NCBI GenBank assembly: GCA_019456195.1
Contig: VRUK01000002.1
Span: forward strand, 56,308-120,307
Direction of reading: 5' to 3'
DNA: 64,000 bases
DNA from: Planctomycetota bacterium
GTDB lineage: Bacteria; Planctomycetota; Phycisphaerae; Sedimentisphaerales; Anaerobacaceae
The position numbers and the translations under genes were made by a program. Position 1 is the first letter of the stretch. Each line of letters opens with the position of its first letter. Below, one piece after another: positions 24,465 through 33,597 of this stretch. Under the pieces are notes generated by a model. The model was not told the DNA's origin. It saw nothing but the letters and a program-made list of their open reading frames with translations, and searched no databases.

Positions 24465-26227
24465 GCTGTTTTAGGCTTTTTACGGACAAAATGCACGACG
24501 AGACAAAGAACAATAAAGCCGACGAGCAATCCGATTCCTTTCCACTGCAACTTCGACCAGAGACTCCAGACGCTTCCGAATGATGCCGCACCGGCTGCCA
24601 GCGACATAAGGACATTCCAGAGAATGCGTTTGCCTCCGCTGGGCATGTTGTTGCCCATGAAGGTCTTCTGGTTCATCAGCAGGAAGAAAGCGAAGTATGC
24701 GATAGGCAGCAGAACCATTGCAAAGACTGATGTCGGCACGGCAAGCCAGGGTGCGGCGTCTTTCCAGAAAAACGGCCCGAGCGCCCCGACCGATACCATC
24801 AGACTTCCGAATCTCTGGGTCCAGCCCCTCGGTGGCCTGCCCAAAAGCTCACAGAAGCAAAGACCATTGATTGTCATCAGCATCGTCGCCGCACTCATAG
24901 CCATGCCCATAACACCTAAGCCGAATACATACTGAGAAATAATAGGCCCAGTCAGTGGTGTAAGCGTGTCGGCCAAGTTGAAAGCGTCGCGCTTGACGAG
25001 GATAGCCGCCATTCTTTTGTCTGCCCAGGGCAGAGCTTGCGACTTCTCCTGCACCTGTTCCGTGGTGAGCTTAGCGAATTCCTCAACACCTATTTCGTGT
25101 TTGAGTCTGCTTGCAAGAAGTTTCTTGTAGGGGCCTACGAGATTTGCGGCCGGCTTGGCAGTTATCTGACCGCCCGACTCGTCGGCAACGAGGCCAACTG
25201 CCGGCTGACCGTGGAACTGGCTGCTTGAAGCGATCACAACACACCCTGTTGCGATAATAAACGGGATGAACAGGCCGGTTGAAAGGTCGAAAATCGCCAA
25301 ACCACGGAAGTGTTTGTCCCAGCCTTTGCGGAGCATGGAATAGGGCAGAAGGAATGTCATGTTAATACCTACTGCTGTTGCTGCGGCGCTTATCATCACG
25401 TCACGCTGCTGGCCTACAATCATATTAGTCCAGAAAGACTGGAACTGTTCGGAAACTTGTTCGATGTGAATTATTATATAATCCGTCGGCTTGACGAACA
25501 GACTCAGGTCGGGAATCATGCCGCTGAGAATTTCGCCCCAGCGAATCTTTCCTTCGATGCTGAGCTTGATGACGACGCCGAGGAAGCACATCACAATCAT
25601 GCTGACGATTGTCTTAATCAGAATCTCGAATATCTTCGTACCCTTGCCGCCGGCACCATATGTCAAAGTAAATGTGAGGCAGATTGCGAGGAAGATTGCA
25701 CCGGCGATCATTTTACTGGGTACTTCCGCCATGGCTTGCGTTCCGAGAATTCCGGGCAGGATGTTCTGGCGCAGTGCTGCGGTTCCCAGGGCAAACTGTG
25801 GAAGTGACCATACGAGATTTGCCATCATCGAGGCAATCAGCCAGCCCCAGCCTAATACCGGGCTGACATGGTTGTTAATCGCTCGCAACGGACGTTCTCC
25901 GGATGAGAGTGTTACATAAGCGATGGCGCTCATCATAATAATGCCCAGGATCATCGCCAGTGGTTGGAGCCACATAAAGCTGAAGCCGACCAGCACGCCC
26001 AGATACAAACTCGACGACAGCGAGCCGCCGCCTAAGGTGATACCGCTCTGCAGCCAGCCGGGCCCTGATAATTTCATATAAGCCTTTAAAAGCGCCCCTT
26101 TACCTTTGCGCTGACCATCCAATATCAGTTGGCGGTCCTTTTCGATGTGCGGGTTCATGTGCATCACTTGCTGGGCCTGAGGCTGCGGAGTGCTCAGGGG
26201 ACTTTGTTCAGTTTCGTTTGGCGACAT
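24461..26227 (-). CDS. Divergent Nramp-like transporter
   Basis: 588 residues with about 11-12 transmembrane segments and a long soluble loop around residues 340-420. The opening SGPGWLQSGITLGGGSLSSS matches the Nramp fold, where TM1 normally reads DPGN at the metal site. Here that position is GGGS (about residues 66-69). TM6, normally MPHN, is NMTF (289-292). The metal ligands of true Nramp manganese/iron carriers are therefore missing, and the substrate may not be a divalent transition metal. The N-terminus is a 50-residue soluble tail. CAGGAGAG precedes the ATG. It overlaps the UroD-like gene by four bases. Confidence 0.7.
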   Translation of the reverse strand: MSPNETEQSPLSTPQPQAQQVMHMNPHIEKDRQLILDGQRKGKGALLKAYMKLSGPGWLQSGITLGGGSLSSSLYLGVLVGFSFMWLQPLAMILGIIMMSAIAYVTLSSGERPLRAINNHVSPVLGWGWLIASMMANLVWSLPQFALGTAALRQNILPGILGTQAMAEVPSKMIAGAIFLAICLTFTLTYGAGGKGTKIFEILIKTIVSMIVMCFLGVVIKLSIEGKIRWGEILSGMIPDLSLFVKPTDYIIIHIEQVSEQFQSFWTNMIVGQQRDVMISAAATAVGINMTFLLPYSMLRKGWDKHFRGLAIFDLSTGLFIPFIIATGCVVIASSSQFHGQPAVGLVADESGGQITAKPAANLVGPYKKLLASRLKHEIGVEEFAKLTTEQVQEKSQALPWADKRMAAILVKRDAFNLADTLTPLTGPIISQYVFGLGVMGMAMSAATMLMTINGLCFCELLGRPPRGWTQRFGSLMVSVGALGPFFWKDAAPWLAVPTSVFAMVLLPIAYFAFFLLMNQKTFMGNNMPSGGKRILWNVLMSLAAGAASFGSVWSLWSKLQWKGIGLLVGFIVLCLVVHFVRKKPKTA

Positions 26228-26268
26228 ATATTTACTCTCCTGTATTAAACATTCCTACCTGTGTTCTC

Positions 26269-27237
26269 TTAGGTACTCTTAGACAGAATATATTCTTTTG
26301 TTTTTAAGACTGCTTGAGGGTCTGTTTCAAACGGCAGACATCCCGTCCCAATGCAAACTTTCCCTCTATTGTTGGCCAGTTCGAATATTCTGTCAACTTC
26401 CTTTTCTACGTCTCCGAAATTTTTCGAAGTCATTGGTCTCGGGTCCATATTGATTCTGACCATCACGTCGGGGTGTTCCTGCATTATGTTCATAAACAGT
26501 TTTTGGTCCGTTCCGGCCGGGCAACAGACATATCCGGTTCCCGTTTCAAGAATCGAATCAAGGATAGGGGCTGTGTCACCACCGATAATGCAGGGAACAG
26601 GATGGCCGACAAGTGCCGCTGTTTTTTTCATAGTTTCTTTGAGAGCGTCAAACTCGATATTTTTGAAGTCCTGAGGCGATAATAACGGAGGAGTTGCCGC
26701 CGATTCGAAGAATGCGATATCCAGACCCTGGCGAACGACTTCTTTGCAAAACTCGACCTGCCCGGCCACGAGGTGACTTAGCATACGGGCAACCAGGTCT
26801 GGGCCGGTCATAATCTCGCACAACAGGTTCTCGAAGCCCATTAGATTTGTAGCCAATGAGAATGGCCCGCTCAATGGAACTCTGACATCTGCCTTGTGAC
26901 ATTTATCAGCAACACGTCTTGCGGCTTCTATTACCATCGGAATACGACCATCGGTTTTTGAGTTAAACGGCTCCAGGGTCATTAGTTCTTTTGAAGTGGA
27001 GTATGGATGCCTGACAATGGCGGGAACTCCGGTGCCGGCGGGCCTGTCAACTGTTGCGCCGTACGCTTCGGCTTCAAGATTGTAAATGTCGATACCTACT
27101 ACGATAGGGCGATGATTGTAGAGGTGAAACGTTTCAATGTGAGCTTGCGATAAAAGCCGGCCGTTGCGCGATACTTCCCAGGGGGATTTGCCAATGACTC
27201 TGGCGGCGTGTTCATATACTGAAGGACAAAACTGCAC
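26269..27237 (-). CDS. UroD-family protein 2
   Basis: 322 residues, GTG start at 27237. It is again UroD-like: VRVPLSGPFSLATNLMGFE, CIIGGDTAPILDSI and GTGCLPFETDPQAV mark the barrel. In MtaA-type enzymes HxCGDT carries the zinc; here the segment reads IIGGDT, so both ligands are gone, although a Cys remains near the C-terminus. The start with a rather distant GGA is not ideal. Its relationship to UroD-family protein 1 is distant. It probably works in the same pathway, perhaps on a related substrate. Confidence 0.7.
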   Translation of the reverse strand: MQFCPSVYEHAARVIGKSPWEVSRNGRLLSQAHIETFHLYNHRPIVVGIDIYNLEAEAYGATVDRPAGTGVPAIVRHPYSTSKELMTLEPFNSKTDGRIPMVIEAARRVADKCHKADVRVPLSGPFSLATNLMGFENLLCEIMTGPDLVARMLSHLVAGQVEFCKEVVRQGLDIAFFESAATPPLLSPQDFKNIEFDALKETMKKTAALVGHPVPCIIGGDTAPILDSILETGTGYVCCPAGTDQKLFMNIMQEHPDVMVRINMDPRPMTSKNFGDVEKEVDRIFELANNRGKVCIGTGCLPFETDPQAVLKTKEYILSKST

Positions 27238-27272
27238 GTGCTTTGATTCCTTTCTTTATAAACATAAGGGCG

Positions 27273-28151
27273 TTAAAGTTTGTTTCTGCGTTCAATTTCC
27301 CGAATAACCGCCGAGTTGTCCAAATCTCCGTCGCCTGCTTCGATTGCCTTTTTCAGGACATCCAGGTGTACCTTAGACAATGGCAGTTCCTGACCGAGCT
27401 TTTCAGAGTACTTTAGAATAATCGAAACGTCCTTGTGGTGCTGGCGAAGTCTTGCTTGTGCGGTGAAATTACCTTCTAACATCTTTTTGCCCTTGACGTC
27501 CATAGCGGCCGAGTAAGCGGGCGTAACTTTTAGCAGCTCAAGAAAGGCCTTTGGGTCGAGGCCTAGTTTGCTCGCAAAGACAAGCCCTTCGGCTAATGCC
27601 AGGCGATTTAGACCAAGAATCAAATTACTCGCGAGCTTGGCCCGGGAGCCGTTTCCCGAAGCGCCTAAGTAAAATATCTCTGCGCCGAGCTTTTGAAAAA
27701 TATCCATACACTTTTCATACGCGGTTTTATCACCACCGACTATAAAGGTTATCTTTTTGTCTCTGACCTGTTGACTGGAGCCGGAAAAAGGGGCGTCCAG
27801 AAAATAAATATCCCTTTTTGTGAGACGTTGTTCCAGAGCCGCCGTTTCTTCAGGGTCTCCGGTGGTTGTATCAATTATATATTTCGGGAGTCTCTTTGAT
27901 TCCAAAATACCTTCGGGATCTTCGACAACTTTCAGCACTATATCTGTATTCGGGAGTGATAGTATGATTCGGTCTGTTTGTTCGGCCACCTGGGCAGGAT
28001 TATCTACGGCTTTTCCACCCAGCCGCTCAAGGTGTTCGCATTTTGCAGGGGCAATGTCGAAACCAATAACATCGAACTGCTCGGCAAGCAGGCGCTCTGC
28101 TATCGCCTCCCCGACAAGGCCAAGACCAATAAGTCCGATTTTAGATGTCAC
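27273..28151 (-). CDS. 3-hydroxyisobutyrate dehydrogenase-family NAD(P) oxidoreductase
   Basis: 292 residues, GTG start. The N-terminal Rossmann motif is GLIGLGLVGEAIAERL. FLDAPFSGSSQQ is the family's substrate-binding motif (usually DAPVSGG), and the catalytic lysine lies in GSRAKLASNLILG. Family members oxidise beta-hydroxyacids such as 3-hydroxyisobutyrate, tartronate semialdehyde or D-phenylserine-type acids. In this sugar-acid type cluster a hydroxyacid substrate is likely, but unassigned. It is 17 bases downstream of the symporter gene. Confidence 0.88.
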   Translation of the reverse strand: MTSKIGLIGLGLVGEAIAERLLAEQFDVIGFDIAPAKCEHLERLGGKAVDNPAQVAEQTDRIILSLPNTDIVLKVVEDPEGILESKRLPKYIIDTTTGDPEETAALEQRLTKRDIYFLDAPFSGSSQQVRDKKITFIVGGDKTAYEKCMDIFQKLGAEIFYLGASGNGSRAKLASNLILGLNRLALAEGLVFASKLGLDPKAFLELLKVTPAYSAAMDVKGKKMLEGNFTAQARLRQHHKDVSIILKYSEKLGQELPLSKVHLDVLKKAIEAGDGDLDNSAVIREIERRNKL

Positions 28152-28168
28152 TCTATTGCCCTTACGTT

Positions 28169-29821
28169 TTATTTGAGTATTGCCACCATCACAAGGACAC
28201 AGGCCAGGCAGATTGCTAATGTTATCACAAATCCGACCCAGGATTGGCGTGATGGCTTAACGAGGAAAAGTCCGCTGCCGGTCAGGAAACGTTTTTGCTG
28301 AGGGACGGCTTCGTCAAGCGGCAAAGCCAGTTTATCTTCCTGGCCGATAGGAGTATAAATTTTCGTGAAGAATTTTTCGATTGTCTCACGGCTCGGCGGC
28401 TTTGTTATAAGGCTGCCTATAACACCGGCGAGTACGCCAACGACGATTGGAACACCAATGGTGATATCCCGGCTGCAGCCGAGAACGTAACGGCTAATCA
28501 GGAACGTGCTCGAAGCCAGAATCGTACTGGAAAACATTCCTGCTGCGTTCATGCGAGGCCAGAGGATTCCCATTGCCGTGGAGATACCTACCAGACTGAG
28601 GATGTTGAAATAATCGAGGATTGCTTTGACGAGGTTGCTCCTCATCAGAATCGCCGCGGCAAGTGCCGAAAAAGCGATGAAAACACCAATAATACGGGTC
28701 ATGCGCACCAACTGCTTCTCGTCGGCGTTTGGATTTACGAAAACGCGGTATATGTTTTGAGAGAAAAGCCCCGCGACTGTCACCTGCACCGCATCGCCGC
28801 TGGACATCGCGGCAGCCATCACACAGGCGAGCATTATACCCTGAAGCCCGGGGCTGAGTAATCCGCGGATTGCATCGCCAAAGGCAGCGTCTTTCCTTAT
28901 CTCCGAACCCGTGTTGAGCAGGTATGCCAGCCAGCACAAGCCAAGTACGCACCAGCCAATTGTGCACACGCGTTTGAGGATGTTGCCGTATGTAAAACCT
29001 ATTCTCCCCTCCCATTCGGTCTTGCCCGCCGCACATACACTCATCAAGTGCGGAAATGCCAGTGCAGTCAGCGGAGCATTGATACTTAGCAGAAGCACGG
29101 TAAGTAAGCTGAATTGTTTCGGGTCGAATAAGCTCAGGTAAGTGTTTTCCTGCGCTGTTAACGTCGCCCGCATACCGGCCAGGCCGTCCACACGACCCAG
29201 TGCAATAGGAATGGCAATGAACGACAGGGCGATAATCATAAAACCCTGAATCATATCGGTACGGATAGCCGCGATTATACCGCCCCAGTAGCTGTAGATT
29301 ATGAATACCACCGTGGTGACAAATAAGATTCCAAAGAACCACATATCACTATTCTGCACCGTAGCTTTGCCCATCACGCCCTGTACGGTGCGGGTTGTCG
29401 CAAGCATGACTCCCGCTAAGAATACAATCATCCCGACCGACGCTACGATAATATACAGTACACTGGCAGACCTGCCGAAACGCTCCCGGAAAAAGTCGGC
29501 CATAGTCAGGCAGCGCATCCGCCGGATTATCGGCGCGATAATCCAGTAAAAGGGTGTCCCGAACAGCCACATCCACGAGACCCAGATACCGGACGCTCCG
29601 CTTACGACACCCTGGCTCATTACCCCCGCTACGTTGCCCGGATGCGTGCCGGCGCCGAACGCGTGCATTACCATCATCGGCCAGCCGAACTGGCGGTTGC
29701 CCAACAGGTAACCTTCCTGGTTGTGAATACCCTTCTTGCTCCACCAGCCCATCAGAAGCATTCCGGCAAAATAAAATACGAGCACAATCCAGATTGCGTA
29801 GTGTAAACCAAGAAACTCCAT
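28169..29821 (-). CDS. Sodium:solute symporter (SSS family)
   Basis: 550 residues with about 13 transmembrane helices. The N-terminal YFAGMLLMGWWSKKG, the TM2 region GGRQFGWPMM-like (here GNRQFGWPMM) and the sodium-site helix AAAMSSGDAVQVTVAGLFSQ are typical of the sodium/solute (PanF/PutP/SGLT) family. It brings a small organic solute across the inner membrane with sodium. The position next to dehydrogenases and a glycoside hydrolase suggests a sugar or sugar acid. AAGGAGTCGCT precedes the ATG. Confidence 0.88.
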   Translation of the reverse strand: MEFLGLHYAIWIVLVFYFAGMLLMGWWSKKGIHNQEGYLLGNRQFGWPMMVMHAFGAGTHPGNVAGVMSQGVVSGASGIWVSWMWLFGTPFYWIIAPIIRRMRCLTMADFFRERFGRSASVLYIIVASVGMIVFLAGVMLATTRTVQGVMGKATVQNSDMWFFGILFVTTVVFIIYSYWGGIIAAIRTDMIQGFMIIALSFIAIPIALGRVDGLAGMRATLTAQENTYLSLFDPKQFSLLTVLLLSINAPLTALAFPHLMSVCAAGKTEWEGRIGFTYGNILKRVCTIGWCVLGLCWLAYLLNTGSEIRKDAAFGDAIRGLLSPGLQGIMLACVMAAAMSSGDAVQVTVAGLFSQNIYRVFVNPNADEKQLVRMTRIIGVFIAFSALAAAILMRSNLVKAILDYFNILSLVGISTAMGILWPRMNAAGMFSSTILASSTFLISRYVLGCSRDITIGVPIVVGVLAGVIGSLITKPPSRETIEKFFTKIYTPIGQEDKLALPLDEAVPQQKRFLTGSGLFLVKPSRQSWVGFVITLAICLACVLVMVAILK

Positions 29822-29851
29822 AGCGACTCCTTATCCGTGGTTCGCAATTTG

Positions 29852-31033
29852 TTAAAACGTTTGAATGGGAACTTCTGTCCCGGTTTTTTCAGCCGAGATA
29901 TAAGCACTATAAATTGTCGAGATGCAGTCGGCGGCCAGGTTGCTGGTGCTTTCCAGAGTGTCACCATAAGCGATGGTCCTGTAGAAGGCCTCCATTTCCT
30001 GTGGATAGCCTGTGAACCAGTCCTCATCGGGCGATGGATTCGACCAGCCCTGTTTGGTGCCTGTTTTTTCCACTGTGTAAATATCGGCGAAATAAGATTC
30101 GACCGGGTTGTAAGTTGTCATCGCTGTGTTCGGATTGATATTGCAGATTGTCCGGTGATTGTTCGCCGATACTTCAAGCCAGTTGTGAACGCCGCCTAAA
30201 ACGATATCGGAAGCAAAGATGTCGGCTATAGTGCCGTCTTCGAAGATAACGTGCATTAAGGAAAAGTCATCGATATCGTGGTAGTCGCATCTGATATGGC
30301 CTTTGTCTTCGAATTTTTCCAGCCGGGTAAGAGCGGCTGTGCGGGCGGATACTGCTTTCGGGCGTATCGGCTTGCCATTGCGTGCGTTTCCTTCAACGCA
30401 TTTTAGATAAAGTGCCGCAGTCAGCGGGTGACATCCCTTGCCTATCATAACGCCGCCCCCGGAGAACTTCCAATGGGCATAAGTCGTGGCATGTGAGCCG
30501 GAGTGTGCCTCTTCGCCGTGCATCCATAGGACCTGCGCACCGGTTTTTTCGATAATCTCCCGCTCCTTTTGAATCGAAGGTGCATAAATCCAGTTCTCGG
30601 CGTACAGTATCCGGCCTTTGCTTTTCTTTTCAGCATCGAGCATCCTCTTGATACTCGCAAGAGAATGATCAAGTGCATTCTGCTTTGGGAAAGTATCGCC
30701 GTTGAAGTCGTCCGAGCCATCGCCGAAGTAGCCGGTGAGAGGTTTTTCCACAATGGCGAACTTGTCCTTCTCAAGGGCGGCTACCGCAATAGGTTCGTGG
30801 GCCACCGGCGGAGTACAGACGTGTATGACATCGACTTTATCGATTAACTTTTCCATGCTGTCATAAGCGGCAATGCCCCGTTTGTCCGCATAGGATTTTG
30901 CCTGCTCGGTGTCGGTTGAAAATATACCTTCGACCTCAACATTTGTGTCGTGGACTTTTTTCAAACATTCGAAATGAAATGTCGCGGCAAAGCCGGCACC
31001 GATAATGCCTGTACGAATGGTCTTCTTTTTCAT
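29852..31033 (-). CDS. Gfo/Idh/MocA-family oxidoreductase
   Basis: 393 residues. The Rossmann N-terminus is TGIIGAGFAATFHFECL; the VHVCTPPVAHEPIAV block and AIVEKPLTG (the EKP motif) are standard. The second, alpha/beta domain has GGGVMIGKGCHPLTAALYL, with His as the likely catalytic residue. Enzymes of this family oxidise or reduce sugars, inositols and derivatives with NAD(P). It is the second gene of the catabolic operon after the glycoside hydrolase gene, separated by 43 bases. Confidence 0.88.
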   Translation of the reverse strand: MKKKTIRTGIIGAGFAATFHFECLKKVHDTNVEVEGIFSTDTEQAKSYADKRGIAAYDSMEKLIDKVDVIHVCTPPVAHEPIAVAALEKDKFAIVEKPLTGYFGDGSDDFNGDTFPKQNALDHSLASIKRMLDAEKKSKGRILYAENWIYAPSIQKEREIIEKTGAQVLWMHGEEAHSGSHATTYAHWKFSGGGVMIGKGCHPLTAALYLKCVEGNARNGKPIRPKAVSARTAALTRLEKFEDKGHIRCDYHDIDDFSLMHVIFEDGTIADIFASDIVLGGVHNWLEVSANNHRTICNINPNTAMTTYNPVESYFADIYTVEKTGTKQGWSNPSPDEDWFTGYPQEMEAFYRTIAYGDTLESTSNLAADCISTIYSAYISAEKTGTEVPIQTF

Positions 31034-31076
31034 CTAAGATTTCCTTTCGGGAAAATTCAAAATTCAAAATTCAGAG

Positions 31077-33530
31077 TTAGGGAGCATCCTGTCGCTGGTG
31101 TTTGCGAATATCAGTTAATGGCAATGCACCTCTGGGCCCGATTCTACTGCCGAAAATCTTTATACCGCCTAATCGGCCTCGGAATTGCCGGTCTTTGCCA
31201 TTTTGATGGATACTTTCATTGTAGTTGCCGACGGTAAGTGTGCCGCTTCCTTTGCCCGTATCGCCGCGGTTATAACTGGTCGTTCTATAGAGCTTTGCCG
31301 GCGTATCGGCATCGCCGAAGTACCAGCGGACATTGTCCTTTGCTCTGGTTGCATCGTATGTCACTGCGAAGAAAGTCCACTTCCCGATACGCAGTTTTTT
31401 CGGCGGGCTGTCATTTTTAACACGGTCGGGCCATTCGTTGACCGCAAGGCGAAGCCGTCCATCCTGAAGGCAAACCATATCTATACCTGAGCGGTTATAG
31501 TTCAGGTTGAACACGATACGGTTACCGCCGCTTCCTGTCTTTAAGCTGGAGGGATTTGCCCAACCTAAAATAGTAAAAGACCGTAATCCTTCCATTGCCT
31601 CGATAGGTTCATCGCCGACAGAAATCCATTTCCATGGCTCTACGTCACCGAGGTCATAAAAGCCGTTTTTTGACCGGACGATTCTGCCATGAAGCTTTGT
31701 ACGAGGGCTATCGCCGTCTTTACTTCCGAGACTCACTATGGGTAAGTCGGTCGCCCGGTCTGAAGCGATAGACATAACAGTACTGGCAGCCAGTCCGTTG
31801 TCGTCGGTAACAGTCAGCGTTGCTGTGTATAAACCCGGCTGCTCGTAAACGTGCACCGGATTTGGCTTGGACGAGTATGTTCCGTCTCCGAATTCCCATT
31901 GAAGCCGATATTTGGTTGGTGTCGAAAAATTCACTTTAAGGGGGGCGGTACCTTCGGTCGGATTGACAGATGCTTTTACATCAGGCCGCATTTTCTCGCC
32001 AGAGGTGTAAGCGGACAACCGCAGGAGATAATTGGCTTTGGGTGGCGTAAAGCTGAAACGGCCGGGACCGGCGTTGCTTAACGAAGTGACAGTCATGTTC
32101 CACGTGTCGATACCGTCAACCTTGTATGCCCTTGAGCCGGGAAGCTCCAAGGTTATAGATGTAGGGGTACTAAAGTATATGAAATAAAGCTCACCGACTT
32201 TGGAAAGGACATAGTTGCCGGCGGAAAGTTCGCGAGGTTCCATCTCGGCAAACGGTGTCGTGGCCATTATCTTTTTCAGGAAGGCAATTCTGGCCGGGCT
32301 TTGCCCGCGCAGCACGCCGCCTTTTGACCACCAGAGCAGGTCTTTAGGGTGCTTGTAAGTTTCGCCATGCCCGACATAACAACCACCGATGGTCCCGAGC
32401 CAGAATCTGTGGGTTAGCTCCCGGGCGGTAATTTTACCCCAGCCCTGCGGGATATTCCCTTCGTATTTACATTCATCGAACACAATTGGTTTGTTATATT
32501 CATTTCGCCATTCTATACCTTTTGCAAGGTCCGAGCTTTGGATGCTGGCATGATTAACCCAGGACTTGTTATGGTCGTAGAAGCCGCGACAGTTATGGAT
32601 ACCTCGAAGACGCTGGTATGGATCGTACTTTTGAACTATCTGGAAGAAGCGGTCCCAGTCTTCCATTTTTTTAGACTTCATCAAGTCAAACTCGTTTGCA
32701 AATGACCACCAGACGTTACGATAGGCCGCCATCCGGGCGACGACGTAACGAAGATAGCGGTCGTCGGTCTCGGAATCCATATCTTTATAGCCCCAGCGGT
32801 CATACGGATGGAAAAGGATAAGGTCGGCCTCAATTTCCAAATCGCGCAAATCGCCGATGCGCTTCTCGAAGTGCCTGAAGAACTCGGGATTGAAGCGGTT
32901 GTAATCCCAGTCTTTCAGAGGTTGTCCTTCGAACGGATAGAATTCGGGCTCGTTTTTGTTGTAAGTATAACTTTTGGGGAAGACGCACATTCGCATTTTA
33001 TTAAACGGCGCATCTTTGAGCGTGGCAAGGGTCTGTTCTTCCATCGCGTTTCCCTGATGTGCCCAGGCATAACAGGTCGTACCGATTTGAAAATAATGTG
33101 TACTATCGGCGTAGGCAAAATGCCATGTCTTGTGCACGCCAACAGGGCCGTGATTACCCGGCGATGGTTTTACGCAAGTGAATTGCCCTTTCTTTCCGTT
33201 AAGCTCTCTGCGGTTGCTTTTTGTTATATATGTCCACTTGCCCAGTGAATCCGGCATAAAGCGGATACGATACGTACCGTTGCCGTCGTAAAATCCTTCC
33301 GGCTCGAAAACCCGGCCACGCTGCCTGAACTCAGCACTCAGCTTTACATCAACAAATGGATTTCCTCCTTCAGGTCCATTTAGCGCCAGTTCGAAAATAT
33401 CCCAACGTTCGATGATGTTAGAGTTAGATTTTGCTTCTGCTGTAGATGTAGTGACAAGAACTGCCGAAAATACCAGAAGTAATAATTTAATTTGCCTGAA
33501 GTGGACTCGATTTAGGCGCATCTTCCACAT
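31077..33530 (-). CDS. Secreted clan GH-A glycoside hydrolase with DUF5060, PKD and LamG domains
   Basis: About 817 residues. I chose the ATG at 33530 because AGGAGGAACA lies directly before it; the frame opens at 33560. Signal peptide up to about residue 33, then a DUF5060-type beta domain (about 38-120), a DUF4038/DUF5605-like TIM barrel (about 130-450), a PKD domain (about 520-600, [18 protein letters not shown]) and a LamG domain (about 640-790). The barrel shows the clan GH-A pair: E280 in SFANEF (acid/base) and E353 in FDECKYEG (nucleophile). Relatives attack plant-type side chains such as apiose or rhamnose-containing glycans; exact substrate unknown. It probably acts outside the cell and feeds the downstream cluster. 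Confidence 0.82.
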   Translation of the reverse strand: MWKMRLNRVHFRQIKLLLLVFSAVLVTTSTAEAKSNSNIIERWDIFELALNGPEGGNPFVDVKLSAEFRQRGRVFEPEGFYDGNGTYRIRFMPDSLGKWTYITKSNRRELNGKKGQFTCVKPSPGNHGPVGVHKTWHFAYADSTHYFQIGTTCYAWAHQGNAMEEQTLATLKDAPFNKMRMCVFPKSYTYNKNEPEFYPFEGQPLKDWDYNRFNPEFFRHFEKRIGDLRDLEIEADLILFHPYDRWGYKDMDSETDDRYLRYVVARMAAYRNVWWSFANEFDLMKSKKMEDWDRFFQIVQKYDPYQRLRGIHNCRGFYDHNKSWVNHASIQSSDLAKGIEWRNEYNKPIVFDECKYEGNIPQGWGKITARELTHRFWLGTIGGCYVGHGETYKHPKDLLWWSKGGVLRGQSPARIAFLKKIMATTPFAEMEPRELSAGNYVLSKVGELYFIYFSTPTSITLELPGSRAYKVDGIDTWNMTVTSLSNAGPGRFSFTPPKANYLLRLSAYTSGEKMRPDVKASVNPTEGTAPLKVNFSTPTKYRLQWEFGDGTYSSKPNPVHVYEQPGLYTATLTVTDDNGLAASTVMSIASDRATDLPIVSLGSKDGDSPRTKLHGRIVRSKNGFYDLGDVEPWKWISVGDEPIEAMEGLRSFTILGWANPSSLKTGSGGNRIVFNLNYNRSGIDMVCLQDGRLRLAVNEWPDRVKNDSPPKKLRIGKWTFFAVTYDATRAKDNVRWYFGDADTPAKLYRTTSYNRGDTGKGSGTLTVGNYNESIHQNGKDRQFRGRLGGIKIFGSRIGPRGALPLTDIRKHQRQDAP

Positions 33531-33597
33531 TGTTCCTCCTGTTCTTTCAGGTTTCAGCAAAAGCTCTATAGATAGCGGCTATTCGCAAAACGTCTTA

